Below, piece by piece: positions 15,749 through 25,154 of a stretch of 64,000 bases of DNA; position 1 is the first letter of the stretch, and each line of letters starts with the position of its first letter. Below the pieces are notes generated by a model. That model saw only the letters and a program-made list of their open reading frames with translations. It was not told the origin of the DNA and did no database searches. The DNA is taken from the NCBI GenBank assembly GCA_020634245.1, contig JACKCC010000017.1, forward strand, positions 1 through 64,000. Direction: 5' to 3'. The position numbers and the translations under genes are program-made. The stretch is from Ardenticatenaceae bacterium (GTDB lineage: Bacteria; Chloroflexota; Anaerolineae; Promineifilales; Promineifilaceae).

Positions 15749-16969
15749 TCATTGAACAACCAACTGCCATTTGCGCCGCGTCGGGTGGGCCTGCAACTCC
15801 TCATACAACTGCATCTTGCCCACTCCGCACAACGGACATTGCGCCGGGTCATGTCCCAGCATCTCAGTCAATAACGCCTCGGTTGTGGCCGGAGCCGTTG
15901 TTGTTTCATGGTACGCGCCCAGCAAAGCGCGGCAGCGAGCCAGTTTCTGTTTGCGATAACGCGGAGCTAGCAACCCATAGTGCCGCACGCGCACAAAGCG
16001 TTTGGGCAGCGCGTGCTGCAAAAAGCGGCGGATGAACTCGACACCCGGCAGCCGCATCTCTTTCCGTTCGCCATCCGCTTTGTAATCCCGGTAGCTGAAG
16101 CGCACAGCGCCGTCTTCAATCCCCAGAATGCGCCCGTTGCTGATCGCAATCCGGTTCACATACCGCCCCAGGTAATCCAATGTCTGCGCCGCATCGCTGA
16201 ATGGAGGTTTGGCATAGACCTGCCACTTCTTGGCCTGAGATTCGGCTATCATTCCCTCAAATACCGCTGCGTCTGCCAAATCGGCGCATTGACCGGCAAA
16301 GGTCAATTGCTGGTCGTCAAATAGCTTCTTCACACCCGCGCAAAACGCATCACGGAATTGCACCGACAACTCAGTGATGGGGAATAAGAAATCAGGGGCC
16401 GTTGCCCGCCACCGTTTGCCATCGCTGCTCAATGCGCCGCCAGGAACGATGCAATGCAAATGGAGATGTTCTGTGAGCGTTTGCCCCCAGGTGTGAAGGA
16501 TGGCTGTGAAGCCGATTTCGCCGCCCAGATAGCGCTGACCGAAGGCTTTCAACGTTTGGGACGCGCTGGCGAAAAGCAGATTGTATATCTGTTTCTGATT
16601 CACACGCGCCAATGGATTGAAAAGGTGGTCAATGGTGAAGACAACATGGAAGTAGTGGATGGGTAACAGATGCGCTTTTTGCTTTTCCAGCCATTCCATC
16701 TTGGCTGACGCGCCGCATTTGGGGCAGTGACGGTTGCGACAGGAATTGTAGGAAATACGCAGTCCGCCGCAAGCATCGCACTCGTCCACATGGCCGCCCA
16801 ACGCGGCGGTGCGGCATTGGACAACATCGCGCATGACCAGGCGTTGTTGGTGCGAAACATGATATTGTTGCCGGTATTCATCCCCAAACAGACGGAAAAC
16901 GTCGGCCAATTCATAGGCCGGTTTTTCTGTTTCAACGTTGATTTTCAATGGGGATGAAGTTTTTAACAT
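15749..16969 (-). mobile_element. IS91 family transposase (Y2 HUH)
   Basis: 406 residues, full length for the family. An N-terminal zinc ribbon (CDACGG...CRNRHCPKC), the HUH motif HLHLHCIV, and the paired catalytic tyrosines in DYLGRYVNR are present. IS91 elements move by rolling circle and have no terminal inverted repeats; ends are small hairpins. Inverted repeats upstream at 17066-17099 and 17137-17153 could mark one end. The gene and its surroundings (15.3-18.3 kb) lack ACGGCCGT, which fits a recent arrival. No frameshift is visible, so the element may be active. Confidence 0.93.
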
Positions 16970-17277
16970 TTACACAACTACCACTGGAAAAAGCAAGGAA
17001 AATGGTTGCTTTTAATGCAAAATCAGAACATATGTTTCGTGCAACTATTATTAACCTGCACGCCTGCCGGATAATACCCGGAATTTCGTCATATCCGGCA
17101 GAAAATGGTGGATAAACCGCTATATATGGGTTAATTCCTGCAAAATGTGCAGGATAAGAAGAATTTTGGGGCTTTATCAGGCTAATTGGCTGGATAATCC
17201 CCCAAAAACGACTAAAAACCATATTGATGATAGTATAGAAAAGGCTCCTGACCTTTTCAAATTTTGGTTATTATGTC
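16970..17277. other. AT-rich flank of the IS91-type element with inverted repeats
   Basis: About 300 bp, no gene recognised. It carries GCCGGATA/TATCCGGC (17066-17073, 17092-17099) and CCTGCA/TGCAGG (17137-17142, 17148-17153). These may be part of the origin end of the element. Confidence 0.45.
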
Positions 17278-18036
17278 TCATGTTCGCAAATAGGATGCAC
17301 CATTAACATCAATGATTGCGCCGGTCATAAATTCGGCTCCGGCGGAGGCCAGGAAGAGGACGGCGTAGGCCACTTCTTCCGGTTTGGCCACGCGCCCCAG
17401 CGGGCTTTGGCTGCGGATGCCGTCGCCTTCCGGCCCAGCCAGATGGCCGGCAGCCATGTCGGTTTCGACAAAGCCAGGGGCTACTGTGCCCACGAAAATA
17501 TTGAAGGGGGCCAGGTATTTGGCCAATGATTGGCCCATAGCATTCATCCCCGCTTTACTGGCTCCGTAGGCCGGTCCCAGCGGTTCGCCCCGGAATGCAC
17601 CGCGCGAGGAAACGTTGACGATTCTTCCATACCCCTGTTTCATCATCACTCGCGCCGCACAATAACTGGCATTAGCTGCGCCAATCAGATTCGTCTCAAT
17701 CACGCGCTGCCAGCTGGCCTGCCAGTCGGCATAACTGGTTTCGGCTGCTGGATGCTCCTCGTAAATGCCAGCGTTGTTGACCAGAATGTCCAACTGCCCC
17801 ATTTCGGCCGTCACCTGGTTGACCATTGCTTCAATTCCGGCAGCGTCTTTCATGTCGGCCTGGACGATGAGATGCGAACCGCCCGGCAGACTGGCCATTG
17901 TAGCTTCGACTGCTGCCCGATTGCTGTGATAATGAACGGCGACGCGTGCGCCCCGTTTGGCAAACTGTTGGGCGATGGCGCGGCCAATCCCACGTGAGCC
18001 GCCGGTAACTAACACAACTTTTCCTGTAAAATCCAT
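17278..18036 (-). CDS. SDR family oxidoreductase
   Basis: 252 residues, classical short-chain dehydrogenase. The NAD(P) loop is VTGGSRGIG near the N-terminus, NNAG is present, and the active site reads S...YGASKAGMNA. The ending FMTGAIIDVNGASYLRT is typical of FabG-like SDRs. It probably reduces or oxidises a small carbonyl or hydroxyl substrate; the true substrate is unknown. The gene is flanked upstream by a terminator hairpin for the neighbouring operon. Confidence 0.92.
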   Translation of the reverse strand: MDFTGKVVLVTGGSRGIGRAIAQQFAKRGARVAVHYHSNRAAVEATMASLPGGSHLIVQADMKDAAGIEAMVNQVTAEMGQLDILVNNAGIYEEHPAAETSYADWQASWQRVIETNLIGAANASYCAARVMMKQGYGRIVNVSSRGAFRGEPLGPAYGASKAGMNAMGQSLAKYLAPFNIFVGTVAPGFVETDMAAGHLAGPEGDGIRSQSPLGRVAKPEEVAYAVLFLASAGAEFMTGAIIDVNGASYLRT

Positions 18037-18109
18037 ATTAGACTCTCCTGATGGTTGGAATGGGTATCATTATGGCATTTTTGCCGCTGAATGCAATGCA
18101 GGGGGTGAA

Positions 18110-18140
18110 ATAAAAAAAAGCCACAATTTGTGGCTTTTTT
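18110..18140 (-). terminator. Terminator hairpin, possibly bidirectional
   Basis: GCCAC-AATTT-GTGGC (18120-18134) with an A tract on one side and a T tract on the other. On the minus strand it ends the transcript of the Agl23-like gene (stop at 18258). Confidence 0.8.
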
Positions 18141-18257
18141 GTTTTTATTAAATTAGGCTCCCCCGACGGCCCCGACCCCCGAAAATGCTTTCAACAGTAA
18201 ACTAGATTTTGGTACTTAAGTCATGTAACAAACGTCACCCAAATTTTATGACATTTG

Positions 18258-21200
18258 TCATGGTGTTATTGATGGTTCAACTATTTCGGGAGCATCGACT
18301 TCGTCGGAAACGGCCGTATCTCCTTCATCCCCTGCCTCATCAACCGCTGCCGCTGCGCCAAATGCCGGGGCAAACTTGAGAATACGGTTGCTGCCGGCGT
18401 CGGCAATGTAGATATTGTCCTGATTGTCAATGGCAATACCGTTAGGCAGGCTAAAGCTGTTCATGTCTGTCCCATAATTGCCAAAGCGGCCCAGGTACTC
18501 GCCCAGGTTATTAAAGATGAGGACGCGGTAGCCTTCGGGATCGGTGACATAGATGCGGCCGGCGCTGTCCACGGCCGTATACGGCTTGTTGTTAATGCTC
18601 TGTCCGGCCCAAGCGTCCACCGGCCACTCGTTGACGGCGAATAATTCCGGACTAAACTGCTGGATACGGCCGTTCCACGTGTCTGCCAGATAGATGAATC
18701 CATCACTGCCGGTGCCTAAACCGACCGGCTCATTGAACTGTCCCAGCAAATTGCCAAAATTACCCACCACGTTCAAAAAGTTGCCATTGCGGTCAGCAAT
18801 TTGCAGCCGATGATTCCCCGTATCCGAAATTAGCAGCCGGTTGTCAGGCAGTAAAATGATGTCACGCGGGCCAAAAAACAGGCCCAGTCCGTTGGTGTCC
18901 GGCTCATCGCTGGGCGCACCGCTGCGGCCAAACAGGGTCACAAATTCGCCGTCCAGCGTGAATTTCTGGATGCGATGATTCCAGGTATCGGCCACGTAGA
19001 CGAATTGATCGTCAACGGCCAGACCCCACGGCTCGTTGAACTGGCCCGGTTCGCTGCCCTGGCTGCCCCAACTGTTCAGGTATTGGCCGCCAGCATCAAA
19101 CACCTGGATGCGGTGGTTGCCAGAGTCGAGGACGTAGATACGGCCGTCATCGGCCACATCTACATTACGCGGGGCATTTAGCTGGCTGGGGCCGGTTCCG
19201 GCCACGCCGCTTTCGTTCAGCGCCAAAACCGGCGACAAGGCTAATTCTTTTTCGGCATATGGGTCTTCCAGTCCCACAGCGGCAGCCGCGCCGATGCCAT
19301 AATCCCATAAATCGGCCAGTACGTCTTTGCGGATATACATGCGCAGTTCGTGGCGCAGCGGCCATTCACCGGCCGTGTACGTTCCTCCAAATACTTCACC
19401 GTACTTGGTGTAGTCACGATAAAAGAAGATGTCCCACAGTCCTTGCCGTACGTCACGATTGCCCAGGCCGCGCCGGATAGATTGATTGGGATCGCCAAAA
19501 ATCGCGTTCCAGGAAATCTTGCGATATTCCTCCATCGGCCACCAGAGAAAAGTATACGTCCACTGCTGGTAATTATTGCCCAGGTACGGCTCCACTTTGC
19601 CCCAATTTAAACTGCCGACCAGGATGACCGGCGATTCGGTCAGGCTGTGGCTGGGGCTTTCGCCAAAGTAAACCCGGTTGGGGTAATCGCGCAAGTACCA
19701 GGTAAATGGCCAGGAAACGTCATTGTCAAAGGCGACCTTAATGCTTTTGTCACCATACATTCGTAGGGAAAGCGTTTCTAACTGCTGCAACACAGTATCT
19801 TTTGTCGCCGGTGCGCCGTGCGCGTACACGGCAAATTCGTTGGTGTAATCGGCATTGGGGAAGCTGGCCATGTACGTGAACCGGATAGTCAACAGGCTCA
19901 ATAAGCTGAAGAAACCCAGCATCACAATCGGCTGGCGCACCGACTCATCTACTTTTTGCCGGACGAGCCGCCATAGATAGTACAGCCCGCCGGCAACCAG
20001 CAAACCGCCCAGGAAACGGCCGATTCCCTTCAAATTACTCACTTCCTGATTGCCCAACTGAATTTGGCCCAACAAAATTGGCCCCAAAGCCAGCAGAACG
20101 ACTACGATCAGAGCTATCGTTAACCCCAACCACTGCCAGGACTGCCGCGATAGCAGCGCCGACGCATCCAGCTCTTTCAGCCGCTCATTCATGTACCAGC
20201 CTACCAAAAAGGCCATCGGGATGACAAAATGGGTGCTGAGCCAAGGCATCTTTTCCCCGGCATAGCTGTAGGCCACCCAGGTTAGCAGCAGCCACCAGAT
20301 AAGCGAGGGCACAAATTCGACCATTGCCGACAGATTGACCAGTTTGAGCAGCCCGCCTTCAATTTCATATTCATTTCGTAGTTGGCCGCTGCGTACAAAG
20401 AACCAGAACAAAATCCCGGCTCCCAGGAATAAACCGCCGGCCAGGAGACCGGGTAGTTTCGTTGTTTCGCCGCCCAGCAAAAGCACCGAACGGTTGTAAA
20501 GCCAATTGCTCAGGCTGAATGCCAACAAGGAAAGCAAAACCAGTGTGACCCAGTAGCCGACAATTTTGTTGATTTTTTCTTTGGCCAGCCACAGCCGGAT
20601 TGCCAACAGCGAAAAAATAACCGGTAAGAATTCGTAAAAAGGAACAACAAACAGGTAGTAAAATGTGGGCTGGCTGCCGCGTTGGACCCCTTGTTGTTCC
20701 AGCCAGTAACCCAATGAACCGATCATGCCGCTGGCCCAGCCGCCAGGATTGGTGAAAATGGATGTATACAGGAAGGCAAAAATGCTATGGAAAATGACGG
20801 CCGTTACCAGCCAGCGCCGCCGGTTCCACCACAACCCGACCAAAATACTGGCGATCAGAGTGATGATCAGGAAAATTCCAGAATGCACCATGCCTGATTT
20901 CATAAATGATGACCAGCAGACGCTGTTACTCATTCGGGCAATGAGAAGTTGGAGGCTGCTCATCGCCTCCTGGCCTTCTAACATGCAGGTGTTGACGGTG
21001 TAGTCGCGTGGATTCCAACCGGCAATGGTAGTCAGTAGGGGAGATACCAGTGGCAAAACCAGGGTCGTGTAAAGGATGATCAGGTCAAATTCGGGATGTT
21101 GATCGATGTACGGCCGCATCTCTTTCAATGCCAGGAACAAACCTGCACCTAATATGACGATGCCGCCAATTTCCAGCCAGCGGAGGGCGACGTGGTTGTT

Positions 21201-22046
21201 GGCTGCGGCAGTAGGCGTGGCTGGCAGCTCTTCACTGGGATTGGCGGCGAAGCCTTCACCGGTTTCCGGGGTGGCGATCTGGGCTTCTTCTTCAGCCATG
21301 ATTTGCTGAGTGATGAAGCTGCCTCCGGTGATTAAGACACCTAAGGCAACGATGATGATGGCGGTACGCAAATTGCCGATCACTTTTCCGAACCAATCAT
21401 CTACCACGATGTGGGCGAGCAGTCGTAAGATCAAGAAGCTGCCAAAGATGGCCACGTAAATGAACGATACTTCTTTGGTGGAAAACATGAGGGCCAGACC
21501 ACCGGCAAACCACCATAAGTATTTTTCTTCTCGGTGACGCAGGTAAAACCAACTGGAAATGAAGATGATGAGCGCCCAGGTAATGACATAGATGTCGTGA
21601 CGAATGTAGCGGGAGTAGTAAGTGATGTAAGGTGAAATGAGAAATATAAAGCTGGCAAACAAGGCCCCAATTCGGCCCAGCCAGTGGCGCAGCAGGTAGG
21701 GTATGGCTACCAGAATGATTCCCAGGATGGCAACGGGGACGCGGGCGGAGAAATCGCTATCGCCAAATAGCCAGTAGGATACGGCCGTTGCATGAAACAA
21801 GAACGGCCCATGCATTAACGGGGTGTGCTGGTAGCCGTCGCCAATGAAATATTGGTAGCTAAACTGGGTGTGCAGGCTCTCATCGTGGCTCATTACCCGG
21901 TCGCCAAGCCCCCAGAAACGGGTCAAAATGGCCAGGACAATGAAGGTGATGTAGATAGCTTTTTCCCAATCCAGGCTAATTGTGCTTAGTAAAGGTCGAG
22001 AAAGAAAGTCGGTTTTGGATTCTGGTGTGGTCGTTAAATCAGTCAT
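18258..22046 (-). CDS. Agl23-like membrane glycosylation protein with C-terminal NHL propeller
   Basis: 1262 residues. The N-terminal part is a GT39/ArnT-like multi-span domain with the acidic motif MSHDESLHTQFSY after the first membrane helix, where such enzymes bind metal and the lipid-linked sugar. About 13 membrane segments follow. The last 300 residues form NHL repeats (PRNVDVADDGRIYVLDSGNHRIQVF and about five further copies), a beta-propeller predicted to lie outside. The family (TIGR03663, flippase-associated Agl23) is known from archaea and Chloroflexota. It likely transfers or handles lipid-linked sugars for surface glycans. It follows an ECF/anti-sigma pair in the same direction. 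Confidence 0.8.
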   Translation of the reverse strand: MTDLTTTPESKTDFLSRPLLSTISLDWEKAIYITFIVLAILTRFWGLGDRVMSHDESLHTQFSYQYFIGDGYQHTPLMHGPFLFHATAVSYWLFGDSDFSARVPVAILGIILVAIPYLLRHWLGRIGALFASFIFLISPYITYYSRYIRHDIYVITWALIIFISSWFYLRHREEKYLWWFAGGLALMFSTKEVSFIYVAIFGSFLILRLLAHIVVDDWFGKVIGNLRTAIIIVALGVLITGGSFITQQIMAEEEAQIATPETGEGFAANPSEELPATPTAAANNHVALRWLEIGGIVILGAGLFLALKEMRPYIDQHPEFDLIILYTTLVLPLVSPLLTTIAGWNPRDYTVNTCMLEGQEAMSSLQLLIARMSNSVCWSSFMKSGMVHSGIFLIITLIASILVGLWWNRRRWLVTAVIFHSIFAFLYTSIFTNPGGWASGMIGSLGYWLEQQGVQRGSQPTFYYLFVVPFYEFLPVIFSLLAIRLWLAKEKINKIVGYWVTLVLLSLLAFSLSNWLYNRSVLLLGGETTKLPGLLAGGLFLGAGILFWFFVRSGQLRNEYEIEGGLLKLVNLSAMVEFVPSLIWWLLLTWVAYSYAGEKMPWLSTHFVIPMAFLVGWYMNERLKELDASALLSRQSWQWLGLTIALIVVVLLALGPILLGQIQLGNQEVSNLKGIGRFLGGLLVAGGLYYLWRLVRQKVDESVRQPIVMLGFFSLLSLLTIRFTYMASFPNADYTNEFAVYAHGAPATKDTVLQQLETLSLRMYGDKSIKVAFDNDVSWPFTWYLRDYPNRVYFGESPSHSLTESPVILVGSLNWGKVEPYLGNNYQQWTYTFLWWPMEEYRKISWNAIFGDPNQSIRRGLGNRDVRQGLWDIFFYRDYTKYGEVFGGTYTAGEWPLRHELRMYIRKDVLADLWDYGIGAAAAVGLEDPYAEKELALSPVLALNESGVAGTGPSQLNAPRNVDVADDGRIYVLDSGNHRIQVFDAGGQYLNSWGSQGSEPGQFNEPWGLAVDDQFVYVADTWNHRIQKFTLDGEFVTLFGRSGAPSDEPDTNGLGLFFGPRDIILLPDNRLLISDTGNHRLQIADRNGNFLNVVGNFGNLLGQFNEPVGLGTGSDGFIYLADTWNGRIQQFSPELFAVNEWPVDAWAGQSINNKPYTAVDSAGRIYVTDPEGYRVLIFNNLGEYLGRFGNYGTDMNSFSLPNGIAIDNQDNIYIADAGSNRILKFAPAFGAAAAVDEAGDEGDTAVSDEVDAPEIVEPSITP

Positions 22047-22049
22047 AAG

Positions 22050-22110
22050 TAAGTGTTAAGTGTCAAGTGTCACGCATGATGCATGACGTATTACGTTTCA
22101 TGTGTCACGC
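22050..22110. repeat. Dispersed GTGTCACG/GCATGACG repeat at gene junction
   Basis: Tandem AAGTGTCA and CATGATGCATGACG-type units between the Agl23-like gene and the anti-sigma gene. The TGA stop of the anti-sigma protein (22098-22100) lies inside it. Confidence 0.7.
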
Positions 22111-22646
22111 GGCAGGTTGAGGGCGGCGATAGGCGTGGGGTTGGGCGCCGGCGTAGCTGTTATTTCGGGTTGGACGTGGCTGGTGATGGGAACGGCCGTT
22201 GTCTGCAAATTTACCGTTTGTTCGACGCGGGTTTTGGTGATGGTCGCCGTCGGTGAATCGGTCAGCGTGGCTGTGATGGCCAGTGCCGTGGGCGTCGGGT
22301 TCAGCCACAAACCACGCTGTTCACGCAGGTAGAAGCTCAGGCTGCCTACCAGCAGGAACAAAACCAGTGTCAAGGGGAGTAACGGCCGTTGCCAGCCAAA
22401 CGAAAAATCCCAAAATATGTGCGATTTGTGGGGAATGGCCGGCATAAATCGGCGTAAATTAGCCGGTGGCTGCGTAGCTGTAGTCAGGGTGCTGTGAACC
22501 AGTTGGCCCAATTCCTGCTCGCGGCGCAGCGCCAGGCGGCAGTTGGTACAGACTTGCGTGTGCTGGTCAACTTGCTGCTGCTCCTTTTGAGGCAGTAATC
22601 CCAAAACGTAATCAGGAATTTGCCGGTGAACGTGTTGTTGTTTCAT
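22098..22646 (-). CDS. Zinc-finger anti-sigma factor
   Basis: 182 residues. The N-terminus carries the zf-HC2 anti-sigma motif (HTQVCTNC with a nearby His), followed by one membrane segment (about residues 88-106) and a Thr/Pro-rich outer tail. ATG at 22646 is preferred over an upstream in-frame ATG because the upstream part is coded by a repeat. Partner of the ECF sigma factor gene that ends at 22709. Confidence 0.85.
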   Translation of the reverse strand: MKQQHVHRQIPDYVLGLLPQKEQQQVDQHTQVCTNCRLALRREQELGQLVHSTLTTATQPPANLRRFMPAIPHKSHIFWDFSFGWQRPLLPLTLVLFLLVGSLSFYLREQRGLWLNPTPTALAITATLTDSPTATITKTRVEQTVNLQTTAVPITSHVQPEITATPAPNPTPIAALNLPRDT

Positions 22647-22649
22647 AAT

Positions 22650-22715
22650 TGAGTTATACACAGTCGTAATACGTAATACGTAATTCGTCACTCGTCATTC
22701 GCCTTTCATCATTCA
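22650..22715. repeat. TAATACG/TCGTCAC tandem repeats between sigma and anti-sigma genes
   Basis: Head-to-tail TAATACG and TCACTCG-type units filling the gap between the two genes. Confidence 0.65.
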
Positions 22716-23332
22716 TTATTGACGTCGTTCTCATTGAACTCATTTTCTAAAAGCTCGCGTAAGGCTTTATGGGCCAGACGCATCCTGGATTCGGCCGTCT
22801 TGGCTGGAATGCCCAGGATGTCGCCGATTTCGTTGTAGGATAGGCTGCCGTAGTAACGGAGTACGGCCGTTTCTCTTAATTTGGGCGTTAACTCGGCCAG
22901 CGCCCGCCAGACCCTTTGTTGCTCATCATTCAGAGCCAGAACCTCATCCGGGGTTGGCGTCTGCTCATCATTGATTTCCTGGCCAATCATTTGGTGGAGA
23001 GAGATGGAAGGCAGCCATTTGCGGCGGCGTTTGTTGCGGCAGCGACTGATGGCGATGCGGTACAGCCAGGTCTTAAAGGCTGATTTACGCGGATCATACT
23101 GGTCTAATTTGCGGAAGGCATACTCGAAACTGTCTTGCAGCACCTCTTCGGCATCTTCCTTGTGCTGCAACATGCTGTAAGTGAGCCTGTAAATGGTGCT
23201 GGCAAACTGGTCGTAAAGCGCGCCGTAGGCTGATTCGTCGCCGTTCAGGCAGCGTCCAATCAACGCCTGAATCGCGGCGTCAGCATAACGGGGCACGGCC
23301 GTTTCCGACCAATCTAAAACATGCTCACTCAT
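22709..23332 (-). CDS. ECF-type RNA polymerase sigma factor (RpoE-like)
   Basis: 207 residues. Region 2: LYDQFASTIYRLTYSMLQHKEDAEEVLQDSF then FKTWLYRIAISRCRNKRRRK; region 4: LRETAVLRYYGSLSYNEIGD and KTAESRMRLAHKALRELL. It precedes a zinc-finger anti-sigma gene (62-bp gap filled by TAATACG repeats) and, beyond it, the Agl23-like gene. The order suggests that this pair responds to envelope conditions and may control the downstream glycosylation gene; that link is an inference from position. Confidence 0.93.
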   Translation of the reverse strand: MSEHVLDWSETAVPRYADAAIQALIGRCLNGDESAYGALYDQFASTIYRLTYSMLQHKEDAEEVLQDSFEYAFRKLDQYDPRKSAFKTWLYRIAISRCRNKRRRKWLPSISLHQMIGQEINDEQTPTPDEVLALNDEQQRVWRALAELTPKLRETAVLRYYGSLSYNEIGDILGIPAKTAESRMRLAHKALRELLENEFNENDVNNE

Positions 23333-23404
23333 AAGATTAGTGATGAAGGATGATTACTGAGGACTGAGCACCTTGCTCAAACCTCATCACTCATCCCTCA
23401 GTCT

Positions 23405-25138
23405 TCATCCCTCTTTACTCAAATCAGTTCGCCACCATAGGATAACCCGCTCTTCGTTCGTGGCAAGTGATGATTCATGGAACAGCCACCAACGCAAGAT
23501 GTCCAGCGATGGCGTTGGACTGGGGAACTCGCTTGGCAGCAGGCCATCGCGTAAAATGCCAAAATCGGCTCCGGCGTAATCGCTGCCCAGAGATAGTTCG
23601 GCATTGTACGGGCTGATGATGACCTGATTTTGGGCGCTCACCGGCAGCGAATTGCCAAATTGCACCTTTTGGAAATGACGCAGATACCAGCGCAAGGTCG
23701 GCGAATCGACACTGCTGAAAATGTCCAGTCCGTAGTTGGCATTGTTAGCCTGCCAGGAAACGTCTTGCAGCGTCGTGACCAGCAGGCGTATCTCGTTGTC
23801 GGTGGCCTGTGTCACCCAACGTTCGCGGGGGTCGTTGGCCGCTTCGTGGCTGAGCCACCAGCCTGTCCCCCACTGGTAGAAGGCCGAAAAGGCCAGCAAT
23901 GCGAGGAAAGCACCCTGAAGCACGGCCGTTGAGCCTGTCGAAGCGGCCGTGCCTTCCCACGTACTTAAAAAATAAATCGTCATCAGACCGGCAGTAACGG
24001 CCATCAGCATGATCCAGACGCTGCTAAATTCCTGTGGCGATAGTGTAACAACCCGGCTAAATCGGGCCAGATTGACAAAGAATAATCCGCCCAGGAGCAG
24101 CGCGCCGCCAGTCCAGGCCTGTCCTATACGGTCAAGTGGCGTTTGCAGCAGGCGGTCGGCCATCAAACTGACGAGCAAAACGATGGGTAATGTCAGTAGA
24201 GCGGCGTTGTTCATCTGCCCCGGCTGGAGCAGCAGCAGAACAAAGACCAAACCCATCCACCTGGCCAATTGTTTGGCCAAGGAATTGTCGCTGCGGATGG
24301 CCCAGAATACGGCCGTTACCCCCATCAGCGTCAAAAATGGCTCGTAGCGAATGAAGGCCAGCACCGGCTCGAACATCTGTGCCGGATTGAGGTCGAACTG
24401 CATGATCCAGGTAGCTGGCAGCATCGCTGCTGCTCCCAGTCCCGGCAAATGCCACAAAACCAGGGTGCTGAGGGCGAAGAAGAGGGCAAGAGTGGTAACG
24501 GCCGTTCGCCGTCCCAATTTCCCGTCAATGTCTGCCAGCCGTCTTCGCCAGCCGCTTCGCGTAGCCATTAACAGGATCGCCAGTCCGCCATAAAACAAAG
24601 GTGAACTGATCAAACCCAGGGCCAATCCGGCAAACAAAGCTATGAACCAGCGGGACGATTTGCTTTCATCGTAGCGCAGCATAGCCACCAACATGAACAG
24701 GATAGCCAACAGCGCCAGCGTATCGCCGCCAGCAGTGCGGCTGACGATGGCCTGGATGGGGGAGATAGTGAGGAGGGTAACGGCCGTTAACGTCCCAACC
24801 GTACCCAACTGCCGCCGCAGCAACCAGGGCAGGAACACAATTCCCAGCCCAACCAGTGCCGGAACCAGCCGCATCACCGTGTCGCTGTCGCCAAGCAGGG
24901 GCAGGAGCAGGCTGGTCAGACTAAAATAAGCGGGACTGGCGGAAGCACCGGCACCACCGGGCTGCCAGAACTGCCATACCGACCAAGCCTCAGCCGCCTC
25001 CGCCGGGGAAAGGGGCAGTTTGCCCAAATCCACGAAGCGCATGATGGCCGCGCCTACAGCCAGCAAAGCCGTCAGTCCATCGGCGACTGTTAATCGGCTA
25101 AAAATATTGATTCGTTCGCTCTTTAACGCAGTCTCCAA
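23405..25138 (-). CDS. GT39-type membrane glycosyltransferase-like protein
   Basis: 577 residues with about 11-12 membrane segments and a short hydrophilic C-terminal domain. The first loop after helix 1 reads FVDLGKLPLSPAEAAEAWSVW, the place of the acidic motif in GT39 proteins, but only one Glu is conserved, so catalysis is uncertain. RRQLGTVGTLTAVTLLTISP is typical of the PMT_2 group. No good ATG exists near the N-terminus; the start is probably TTG at 25138, which lies in a CTGGAGACT-type repeat separating it from the upstream YYY gene by 16 bp. Likely part of the surface glycosylation operon. Confidence 0.7.
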   Translation of the reverse strand: METALKSERINIFSRLTVADGLTALLAVGAAIMRFVDLGKLPLSPAEAAEAWSVWQFWQPGGAGASASPAYFSLTSLLLPLLGDSDTVMRLVPALVGLGIVFLPWLLRRQLGTVGTLTAVTLLTISPIQAIVSRTAGGDTLALLAILFMLVAMLRYDESKSSRWFIALFAGLALGLISSPLFYGGLAILLMATRSGWRRRLADIDGKLGRRTAVTTLALFFALSTLVLWHLPGLGAAAMLPATWIMQFDLNPAQMFEPVLAFIRYEPFLTLMGVTAVFWAIRSDNSLAKQLARWMGLVFVLLLLQPGQMNNAALLTLPIVLLVSLMADRLLQTPLDRIGQAWTGGALLLGGLFFVNLARFSRVVTLSPQEFSSVWIMLMAVTAGLMTIYFLSTWEGTAASTGSTAVLQGAFLALLAFSAFYQWGTGWWLSHEAANDPRERWVTQATDNEIRLLVTTLQDVSWQANNANYGLDIFSSVDSPTLRWYLRHFQKVQFGNSLPVSAQNQVIISPYNAELSLGSDYAGADFGILRDGLLPSEFPSPTPSLDILRWWLFHESSLATNEERVILWWRTDLSKEG

Positions 25139-25154
25139 TCTCTAGCCTCCAGTT

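Noticed and set aside
16932..17222. 96-codon frame overlapping the IS91 transposase start
   Set aside because: Overlaps the transposase N-terminus and the inverted repeats; no family pattern.
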